Assembly (NCBI GenBank): GCA_004524425.1
Contig: SDNN01000117.1
Location: 1-8,983 of the forward strand
Source: Promethearchaeota archaeon
Lineage (GTDB): Archaea > Asgardarchaeota > Lokiarchaeia > Sigynarchaeales > SOKP01
Reading direction: 5' to 3'
DNA: 8,983 nt
Position 1 is the stretch's first letter. The number at the start of each line of letters is the position of its first letter. The notes below the pieces were generated by a model. That model did no database searches, was not told the DNA's origin, and saw only the letters and a list, made by a program, of their open reading frames with translations. This document shows positions 1 to 4,757 of this stretch, one piece after another. The translations under genes and the position numbers were made by a program.

Positions 1-337
1 TCTTCCGTGGAAACTACTCGTTCATCTTTTAAATCGATTTTGTTTCCAATAACTATGTATGTTCCTTCCTTCTTAACATATTTTTTAAAATCTTTTAACC
101 ATTTCGAATTAATAGATTCAAAAGTAGTAAATCTCGTTACATCATAAACCAAAAGTGCACCTACACAACCTTGAAAATACATGCTTCTAATCACGTTATA
201 TTTCTCTTGGCCAGCTAAGTCCCACATGATAAGTCTTACATTAGCATTTATAGTATCAACATGTACATCCTTGCGGATGATATTTGCGCCAAGCGTTGGT
301 TTATAATCTTCTGAAAAACTTTGTTCTATATATTGAT

Positions 338-365
338 TGATGAGGCTTGTTAAAGACAATCATCA
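338..365. repeat. Bulged inverted repeat spanning the insertion boundary
   Basis: On the plus strand TGATGA (338-343) pairs with TCATCA (360-365), and TTGT (347-350) pairs with ACAA (356-359). Three unpaired bases GGC (344-346) lie between the arms and the loop is five bases, TAAAG. The left half is conserved GTPase coding sequence and the right half lies in the 30-nt insertion. The insertion therefore partly copies its neighbour in reverse complement, as expected for a template-switch (quasi-palindrome) event. TATTGAT also occurs at both 331-337 and 370-376. Confidence 0.7.
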
Positions 366-380
366 CGTTTATTGATAATT
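351..380 (-). other. 30-nt insertion splitting the P-loop GK|TS of a GTPase gene
   Basis: On the coding strand the codons GTA GGA AAA (V-G-K, 389-381) are followed by ten extra codons, including TAA (371-369), TGA (365-363) and TGA (362-360). ACA AGC CTC (T-S-L, 350-342) then resumes. Two paralogues in this window have VGKTSLINQY with no insert, so the boundaries are fixed to within one base. The length is a multiple of three. The ends are not GT/AG. No matching take-off and landing codon pair for ribosome hopping is present (AAA versus TTA). The right half pairs with the neighbouring exon sequence (see the hairpin at 338-365). Confidence 0.85.
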
Positions 381-465
381 TTTTCCTACAGCCGCATCTC
401 CCAACACAACAATTTTAAAGACAAATTCTTTAACTTCTTCTGACATTTTTCCATTTACTAGGCTT

Positions 466-480
466 GTAATTTAATTATTA
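466..480 (-). promoter_or_regulatory. Possible TATA-like element before the interrupted GTPase
   Basis: The coding strand reads TAATAATTAAATTA, centred about 27 nt before the ATG at 446. This is the spacing expected for an archaeal TATA box with a short leader. The surrounding 47-nt gap is AT-rich throughout, so a match by chance is quite possible. The gene may also simply be co-transcribed with the V4R gene. Confidence 0.25.
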
Positions 481-493
481 TCTTATGATATAT

Positions 494-1084
494 TTAATGT
501 TTTATTTTATTTTTTTTTGATCGTAATTTTAATATGAAGGTGGCATGAGTGGGGTCATTAGCATCTTCCAAACCAGAATATGTGATTTTTCTATTTGCGG
601 GCAATGATTTCTTTAAGCTATGAACTAAAAATCCCACGATAAAAATACATGGAACCCCAACTTCCAAACAAAAAACACAATTTTCAATTTTGATTTTAAC
701 TGATTTAATTTCATCATAATTTGATCTTGTTTTCATTTCTAAAATTTCAATGTTCCAGTTAGCTTTTATCAGTGTATTCAGTTCTCCTACAATTTCTTTA
801 AAATCCTTTCCATATGGATACAAGTAAAATGAAAATTTTTTCCCGATTTCAAACAATAAATTATAACATCCATATAATAAGCAATTCTGAGCGGTAATTA
901 TTTTTTTAAAGGAAAAAAAATCTATTGATTTATTTGGGTCCGCGTCTTTAGTATCCTTCAACTCTAAAAGTTCTGCTTCTCTCAAAATAGATTTAAGTCC
1001 GTCATAATCTAACACATCTAAATATGCTTGGAATAGAGCAGTCAAAACCTTATTCTTGACTTCTCCTTTATAATCGCCTATCAT
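494..1084 (-). CDS. V4R-domain protein (4-vinyl reductase / Bet3-TRAPP fold)
   Basis: This 196-aa soluble protein has no signal peptide or membrane segment. The N-terminal half is a helical region with few landmarks. The C-terminal half carries the V4R signature: ENCVFC at 134-139, Cys146, then GFLVHSL at 151-157, followed by a short loop and an acidic-to-strand end, NDPTHATFILKL (177-188). In many V4R proteins a further Cys lies in that last segment; here it is THA instead. V4R domains are small-ligand-binding modules that share a fold with the Bet3 subunits of the eukaryotic TRAPP complex, which is a GEF for Rab GTPases. The gene lies between two Rab-like GTPase genes, 39 nt after one and 47 nt before the other, so a GTPase-regulating role is attractive but inferred. 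The extreme C-terminus is Lys-rich. The Cys cluster may bind metal. The V4R assignment rests on the Cys pattern and length and is moderately secure. Confidence 0.6.
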   Translation of the reverse strand: MIGDYKGEVKNKVLTALFQAYLDVLDYDGLKSILREAELLELKDTKDADPNKSIDFFSFKKIITAQNCLLYGCYNLLFEIGKKFSFYLYPYGKDFKEIVGELNTLIKANWNIEILEMKTRSNYDEIKSVKIKIENCVFCLEVGVPCIFIVGFLVHSLKKSLPANRKITYSGLEDANDPTHATFILKLRSKKNKIKH

Positions 1085-1101
1085 TTAGACTCGAATCTAT
1101 T

Positions 1102-1115
1102 GTTTTTTAAATTAT
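1102..1115 (-). promoter_or_regulatory. Possible TATA-like element before the V4R gene
   Basis: The coding strand reads AATTTAAAAAAC about 24 nt before the ATG at 1084, inside the 39-nt gap after the GTPase stop codon. It could give the V4R gene its own leaderless transcript in addition to read-through from upstream. It is only AT-rich sequence at suitable spacing. Confidence 0.25.
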
Positions 1116-1123
1116 TTTTAAAT

Positions 1124-1684
1124 TTAGTTGATATTGATTTTTATTCCAAATTTATTCAGGATATTATATATTAACGTTAGAAACGCATCCTCAACATTTT
1201 CTCCGTTTTTCGCACTTGTTTCTATAAAATCCACAGCATTGATTTTTTTTGCTACGTCGTTTCCTTCATCGGAATTAATCACTCGCGAATCTTCTAAATC
1301 CAGTTTATTGCCTATTAAGACATAATCTATCTTTTTAGTTACGTGATTTTTAACGTCCTTGAACCATTTTTTTTCAATATTATTAAGAGTATGTTGTCTC
1401 GTGAGATCATAGACGAGTAATGCTCCAGAACACCCTTCGTAATATGATCTTCTAAATTTTTCATATTTATCTTGTCCCGCAATATCCCAAATGATCAGTT
1501 TAATTAACGTGTCGATCTCTTTAATTTCGAGATCTATGGTAATGATGTTAACCCCTAATGTTGGTTTATAATCTTCTTCAAAACTATGCTTGAGGTACTG
1601 GTTTATGAGCGAAGTTTTACCGACAGCCATATCGCCAAGTAGGAGGATCTTGAATGTCCATTGAGTTAATTCCTCTTTTGCCAT
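1124..1684 (-). CDS. Rab/Ras-like small GTPase
   Basis: This 186-aa single-domain GTPase has every G box in place: G1 GDMAVGKTS (17-25), switch I Thr42 in PTLG, G3 WDIAGQ (66-71) with the catalytic Gln71, G4 NKLD (126-129), and G5 ETSAK (155-159). It should therefore bind and hydrolyse GTP. The closest broad match is the Rab/Ras family that is expanded in Asgard archaea. The C-terminus ends in IKININ with no Cys, so prenyl anchoring of the eukaryotic Rab type is not possible. There is no N-terminal Gly for myristoylation either. The start is well placed: an SD-like GAAGGT lies about 10 nt before the ATG, just after the stop codon of the PPC gene (15-nt gap). This points to co-transcription with PPC upstream and V4R downstream. 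The partner and the process controlled are unknown. Confidence 0.93.
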   Translation of the reverse strand: MAKEELTQWTFKILLLGDMAVGKTSLINQYLKHSFEEDYKPTLGVNIITIDLEIKEIDTLIKLIIWDIAGQDKYEKFRRSYYEGCSGALLVYDLTRQHTLNNIEKKWFKDVKNHVTKKIDYVLIGNKLDLEDSRVINSDEGNDVAKKINAVDFIETSAKNGENVEDAFLTLIYNILNKFGIKININ

Positions 1685-1699
1685 TTTTAGAAACCTTCA

Positions 1700-2128
1700 T
1701 TAAAGATCTAATAATGATAAATCAAATCGTGGATCGTTACTTCGATTCAGTATCTGATTAATTTCATAGATGTAAACCTCAGCCGTAACTGAAATAATAC
1801 TTGGCTGACTCAAATGTCCCCCAATGAGGTTGTAATCCTCTCTCCCCAAAGTCACGTGAAGGTGAACTATTGGTTCATTATCTTTATAAGAGATATTCCC
1901 AATACAAGAGATCAATTCAACTTCTTCATCAAAAGTCTTGAAATTATAATTTTTTGAACTCATGTCGAAATAACCTATGGTTATTTTTTTAAATGCTCCG
2001 ATTACATTTATAAGTCCAGATTTTATATTGTGTTTATATATGATTTCCGTTATCGACTCAATCAGATCTTCATTAGGCTCAATTTTGGCTATTATCACTC
2101 TTCCTACTGATGTTTCTATACTCTTCAT
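1700..2128 (-). CDS. PPC/DUF296 domain protein
   Basis: This 142-aa protein is about the usual length of a stand-alone prokaryotic PPC (DUF296) domain. It opens with GRVIIAKIEPNEDLIESI, which is the typical first strand and helix with the 'eDl...i' pattern. It then has HLHVTLGRED (89-98) and GGHL (103-106). The three His residues (89, 91, 105) are the conserved putative metal-binding set of the family. Archaeal and bacterial PPC proteins form trimers. In plants the same domain is fused to AT-hooks and acts in transcription; the prokaryotic role is unsettled. No AT-hook or other DNA-binding motif is visible here. It is the first gene of the minus-strand GTPase-V4R-GTPase cluster, so it may be a small regulatory or ligand-binding subunit, but this is inferred only from position. 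Confidence 0.82.
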   Translation of the reverse strand: MKSIETSVGRVIIAKIEPNEDLIESITEIIYKHNIKSGLINVIGAFKKITIGYFDMSSKNYNFKTFDEEVELISCIGNISYKDNEPIVHLHVTLGREDYNLIGGHLSQPSIISVTAEVYIYEINQILNRSNDPRFDLSLLDL

Positions 2129-2150
2129 GAGATTACTCTTTTTGTTTTAT

Positions 2151-2166
2151 TGTTAATAAATTATTA
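2151..2166 (-). promoter_or_regulatory. Candidate TATA element of the PPC-led cluster
   Basis: The coding strand reads AATAATTTATTAAC, centred about 30 nt before the PPC start at 2128. This spacing would give a leader of only a few bases. It is the best candidate in a very AT-rich stretch. Confidence 0.3.
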
Positions 2167-2245
2167 TTAGAGATAAAGCTTACAAAAATCTTATTTTCTG
2201 ATGTTTTTATAATTAATGAATTAATTAATCTTTTTTATATTTATT

Positions 2246-2414
2246 TTTGGACAATTTTGTTGTTACTTCAAGATGAACAACTTTCTAGATTAAAAATTGA
2301 TTTCTACTGATGAGCCAAATAACTATCCAATTATGGGGCGTATAATTATTTAAACCAAACAAATTCACTTGATTAAATGTTAGATTTGGACAACAAGTAA
2401 TTTTATTTCAAGAT
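2246..2414. repeat. Imperfect direct repeat pair in the divergent promoter region
   Basis: TTTGGACAA at 2246-2254 followed by TTCAAGAT at 2267-2274 recurs as TTTGGACAA at 2385-2393 followed by TTCAAGAT at 2407-2414. The internal spacing is 12 and 13 nt, and the two copies are about 139 nt apart. The copies could be binding sites for one regulator or remnants of a local duplication. The sequence between the conserved blocks differs. Confidence 0.45.
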
Positions 2415-2440
2415 CTAATATCTATGGATTGAAACAACAC

Positions 2441-2452
2441 ATATTTTTAAAA
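2441..2452 (+). promoter_or_regulatory. Candidate TATA box of the sulfatase-like gene
   Basis: ATATTTTTAAAA follows a purine-rich stretch (GAAACAACAC) that could act as a BRE. It is centred about 28 nt before the ATG at 2475. No SD-like motif lies between, which fits a leaderless transcript. Confidence 0.4.
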
Positions 2453-2474
2453 GAAATCAGAAATTACTCTAATT

Positions 2475-3911
2475 ATGAAGATCTTTTTAATCCTCTTCGA
2501 TACTCTAAGAAAGGACCATGCGGGAAAAACGTATGGAAATGAATGGATTAGAACGCCTCATTTTGATGATTTCGCTAAAGATGCAATTGTGTTTGATAAG
2601 GCATATGCTGAATCATTACCTACCATTCCGGCACGCAGAGCAATACATACTGGCATAAGAACCTTTCCTTTCACCCATAAGAAGCCAGAATTAAGAACTG
2701 ATGACCCCGTGAAAACTCCAGGGTGGTATCCCATACCCCCTCAACATATTCACATGTCGGAATATTTAAGATCGGAGGCGTTTACCACAGCCTTTATTAC
2801 TAGTGCTTACCATCATTTTAAACCTTACATGAATTTTCATTTAGGATATGATCAATGGAATTTCATTAGAGGGCATGAAAATGACAAACTTAGAGCAAGA
2901 TATAGAGCCGGACAATCTGAGCTGAAGAAAAAAATAAAGGAGCATTCAGTGAGTAAGGATCCCGCTGCTCGTACCTATCAAAAATACGTATTAAGACCTC
3001 ACTTCAATAACGTCCAGGATAGAAAAAATGAAGAAGATTATTTTCCGGCTAAAACAATCAATACTGCACTTGAATTTGTAAGAGATACGATTTATGTGAA
3101 GAATACATTTTGTTTCATAGATGAATTTGATCCTCATGAGCCCTGGGATCCTCCACTAAAATACCTTAATCTTTATGTTGATAAAAATTATAAAGGAAGA
3201 AAAATCATAACACCCGCTTATCGGCAAGATATCGATTATCTTCTTGATGGTGAGTTAAAATACATGAGGGCATCATATGCAGGAGAAGTTTCCATGTGTG
3301 ACCGGTGGTTTGGTCATTTCATAAATGAGTTAAAGCAGCTTGAGCTCTATGATGATTCGCTCATAATTTTAACAAGTGATCATGGTCACAGCATCGGGGA
3401 GCATGATGCTACAGGAAAAATTCCAATGTTTCTATATCCTGAATTAGTTGATATTCCACTAATGATAAAACCACCAGGGGGGCTGAAAGGTCCAAAAAGA
3501 GTCAAAAATACATATGTGTATCATCATGATATTCTACCGACATTTTTTGGTTTTATCGAAAAGGAGATACCAGATGCGCTTGAAGGAATTGACTTATCTA
3601 TATTTTTAGACCAGAAAGACCAACTTTTAAGCGAACGGGATTACATAACTTGTGGATTTGGTATTTATACCCTCTATAAAGATGATAATTATGCGTTAAT
3701 CAGCTCGAATGATCAAGAAGATCAGAAGTTATTCGATTTATCAAAAGATCCCGAGTGGAACAATAATATAGCTCAGGATAACAAGGATGTTTGTGATGAT
3801 TTATTCAAAAAAATAGAGCATGATGCAAATGGAGAGTTAATAGTGGGAAAGCTAGCTCATGGTTGGGAATTAGAAGAATGGTATAGTACTAAAAAAAGCT
3901 CCTTGTCGTAA
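2475..3911 (+). CDS. Sulfatase-like hydrolase of the alkaline phosphatase superfamily, Thr at the nucleophile position
   Basis: This 478-aa protein has the sulfatase/phosphodiesterase layout. An N-terminal strand carries the first metal ligand (FDTLRKDH, Asp9), followed by TPHFDDFAKDAIVF. The nucleophile motif is TIPARRAIHTG (50-60), then DPHEPWDPP with His221, then the metal site SDHGHSIGEH (Asp302, His303) and Lys315. The C-terminal KLFDLSKDPEWNNNIA element is typical of sulfatases. Sulfatases have Cys or Ser in C/S-x-P-x-R, converted to formylglycine; here the residue is Thr50, which cannot be converted. Thr is used directly as nucleophile in nucleotide pyrophosphatase/phosphodiesterase relatives, so a phosphatase or phosphodiesterase activity is more likely than sulfate ester cleavage. 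No signal peptide is visible, so the protein should be cytosolic. It is transcribed alone and converges on the GTPase at 3947. The substrate is unknown. Confidence 0.88.
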   Translation: MKIFLILFDTLRKDHAGKTYGNEWIRTPHFDDFAKDAIVFDKAYAESLPTIPARRAIHTGIRTFPFTHKKPELRTDDPVKTPGWYPIPPQHIHMSEYLRSEAFTTAFITSAYHHFKPYMNFHLGYDQWNFIRGHENDKLRARYRAGQSELKKKIKEHSVSKDPAARTYQKYVLRPHFNNVQDRKNEEDYFPAKTINTALEFVRDTIYVKNTFCFIDEFDPHEPWDPPLKYLNLYVDKNYKGRKIITPAYRQDIDYLLDGELKYMRASYAGEVSMCDRWFGHFINELKQLELYDDSLIILTSDHGHSIGEHDATGKIPMFLYPELVDIPLMIKPPGGLKGPKRVKNTYVYHHDILPTFFGFIEKEIPDALEGIDLSIFLDQKDQLLSERDYITCGFGIYTLYKDDNYALISSNDQEDQKLFDLSKDPEWNNNIAQDNKDVCDDLFKKIEHDANGELIVGKLAHGWELEEWYSTKKSSLS

Positions 3912-3927
3912 TTTTTTCACTATTTTT
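3912..3927 (+). terminator. Candidate T-tract terminator after the sulfatase-like gene
   Basis: Two T runs (about 3912-3917 and 3922-3926) follow the stop codon in the 35-nt gap between convergent genes. Archaeal RNA polymerase can terminate on such U-tracts without a hairpin. No strong stem was seen. Confidence 0.35.
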
Positions 3928-3946
3928 CCATCTTTATTTCGTCATT

Positions 3947-4498
3947 TCAAATGACTTTCCAATGTTCTGACAAAATTTTATAAATTAAGTTTTTAAAAGC
4001 ATTATTCACGTTTTTTCCTGTTTTAGCACTAGTTTCGATAAAATCACATGCCTTTATTCTCCTTGATAATTCAAGCCCTTGTTCTGTCTTAACGGTTTTT
4101 AAATCTTTCAAGTCAATTTTATTTCCAATTAAAAGGTAAGCTGAATTTTTTTCGCCAAATTGGTAAAAATCTTTTAGCCATTTTTCTTCGATATTCTTAA
4201 AAGAAGAATTTCTTGTGATATCATAGACTAATAAAGCCCCCACGCATCCTTGAAAAAACATTTTACGAGAGAAATCATACTTGTTCTGACCAGCGATATC
4301 CCATATAATCAATTTTGCTGACCCCCTTACTTTTTGCAGTTCAATCTCTTTGGTAATTATATTGACTCCCAATGTGGGTGAATAATCACGTTCAAAGGCG
4401 TGATCCACATACTGATTAATCAATGAAGTTTTTCCAACTGCCGGGTCTCCAAGTAATACTAGTTTCATCATGTAGCAAGGGAGTTTATCTTCAGACAT
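3947..4498 (-). CDS. Rab/Ras-like small GTPase
   Basis: This 183-aa GTPase is collinear with the one at 1124-1684: G1 GDPAVGKTS (17-25), Thr42 in PTLG, G3 WDIAGQ with Gln71, G4 NKID (126-129) and G5 ETSAK (155-159) fall at the same residue numbers. All residues needed for GTP binding and hydrolysis are present. The C-terminus (SEHWKVI) has no Cys, so no Rab-type prenylation is expected. The start MSEDKL matches the MSEEVK start of the interrupted paralogue and sits about 30 nt after a very good TATA box, supporting this ATG over the internal Met residues at 10 and 11. The gene is alone on the minus strand, convergent with the hydrolase and divergent from the cation exchanger. It is probably a recent relative of the gene at 1-446. 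Its cellular role is unknown. Confidence 0.93.
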   Translation of the reverse strand: MSEDKLPCYMMKLVLLGDPAVGKTSLINQYVDHAFERDYSPTLGVNIITKEIELQKVRGSAKLIIWDIAGQNKYDFSRKMFFQGCVGALLVYDITRNSSFKNIEEKWLKDFYQFGEKNSAYLLIGNKIDLKDLKTVKTEQGLELSRRIKACDFIETSAKTGKNVNNAFKNLIYKILSEHWKVI

Positions 4499-4523
4499 TT
4501 TCTTATTTTGAATGAATACTTAT

Positions 4524-4533
4524 CTTATATAAG
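4524..4533 (-). promoter_or_regulatory. TATA box of the GTPase at 4498
   Basis: The sequence is CTTATATAAG, a self-complementary near-ideal archaeal TATA box centred 30 nt before the ATG. Initiation 22-27 nt downstream would put the first base close to the start codon, so the mRNA is probably leaderless. Confidence 0.55.
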
Positions 4534-4630
4534 TCGTCAATTTCTGCTTTTTATAGTTGTTTCAAATTATAATTTTTCATGCTAGCATTACAGACATTCT
4601 ATTTCGATCTAAAAAACATCAAAGTCAAAC

Positions 4631-4640
4631 TTTATATAAT
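4631..4640 (+). promoter_or_regulatory. Candidate TATA box of the cation exchanger gene
   Basis: TTTATATAAT is preceded by a purine-rich stretch (AAAGTCAAAC) that could act as a BRE. Initiation near 4660 would give a leader of about 100 nt ending in an SD motif. That is unlike the short leaders suggested for the other genes. A weaker TTTAATT at 4726-4732 is also possible, but it would leave no room for the SD. Confidence 0.4.
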
Positions 4641-4697
4641 TTGAAAAAATATGAACTATGCCTCATAAAATCCAAATCAAATACAATTAGAGAATGG

Positions 4698-4748
4698 GAT
4701 AGTTAGTCTAACAAAAAACTATTAGTTTAATTCATTAGTTATTAATAG
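4698..4748 (+). promoter_or_regulatory. Two mutually exclusive hairpins in the exchanger leader
   Basis: ATAGTT (4699-4704) can pair with AACTAT (4717-4722), extended by one G-U pair. Alternatively CTATTA (4719-4724) can pair with TAATAG (4743-4748), extended inward by two pairs. The two stems share 4719-4722, so only one can form. The second covers the first bases of the AGGAG ribosome site (4747-4751). Such an arrangement could switch translation, but the sequence is AT-rich and chance is a serious alternative. GTTAG-T-CTAAC at 4702-4712 is an additional perfect palindrome. Confidence 0.3.
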
Positions 4749-4751
4749 GAG
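4747..4751 (+). promoter_or_regulatory. Shine-Dalgarno site of the exchanger gene
   Basis: AGGAG lies 6 nt before the ATG at 4758. It is the clearest SD sequence in the window and decides the start against the ATG two codons downstream. Confidence 0.7.
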
Positions 4752-4757
4752 TGTAGA

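Larger units (their letters stand above)
1..446 (-). pseudogene. Rab/Ras-like small GTPase, interrupted in the P-loop and cut by the left window edge
   Basis: Reading leftward from the ATG at 446-444 gives MSEEVKEFVFKIVVLGDAAVGK. Thirty bases (351-380) with three in-frame stops follow, and the GTPase then resumes in the same frame as TSLINQY at 350. After the break the G-box motifs are intact: switch I Thr in PTLG, G3 WDLAGQ with the catalytic Gln, and G4 GNKIDL. The reading frame stays open to the window edge, which lies before the expected G5 SAK motif. The start is supported by the matching MSED start of the paralogue at 4498. The protein is closest to that paralogue: both have FQGCVGALLVYD and KWLKDF. 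As written it cannot be translated into a full GTPase. It could be a recent pseudogene, a gene with a tiny removable insert, or an assembly or sequencing error. The absence of any other damage argues against long-standing decay. It is probably the last visible member of the minus-strand cluster, 47 nt after the V4R gene. Confidence 0.85.
2129..2474. other. 346-nt divergent intergenic region without a gene
   Basis: This region separates the minus-strand PPC cluster from the plus-strand hydrolase. No open frame of useful length, RNA gene or recognisable attachment site is seen. It holds the two presumed promoters at its ends, several short AT palindromes such as TTAATTAA near 2220, and an imperfect direct repeat described separately. 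The region is longer than the other gaps in the window, so further regulatory sites are possible. Confidence 0.6.

Noticed and set aside
360..366. GTGATGA on the minus strand as box C of a C/D guide RNA
   Set aside because: No CUGA box D or C'/D' pair at suitable distance was found on that strand, and the motif is part of the quasi-palindrome.
351..380. A spliceosomal-type or standard archaeal BHB intron in the GTPase gene
   Set aside because: No placement of the 30-nt insert gives GT/AG ends. I found no pair of 3-nt bulges around a 4-bp helix with cuts at the insert boundaries, and the best hairpin would excise conserved residues.
2308..2315. CTGATGAG resembling the hammerhead ribozyme core
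   Set aside because: No following GAAA core segment and no stems in the required order.
2129..2474. A hidden small gene, tRNA or CRISPR remnant in the divergent intergenic region
   Set aside because: No frame of useful length, no cloverleaf sequence and no regularly spaced repeats beyond the single imperfect pair.
4651..4690. Very short open frames (5 and 10 codons) in the exchanger leader as leader peptides
   Set aside because: There is no SD and no codon bias suggesting attenuation. Such frames are expected by chance in AT-rich sequence.
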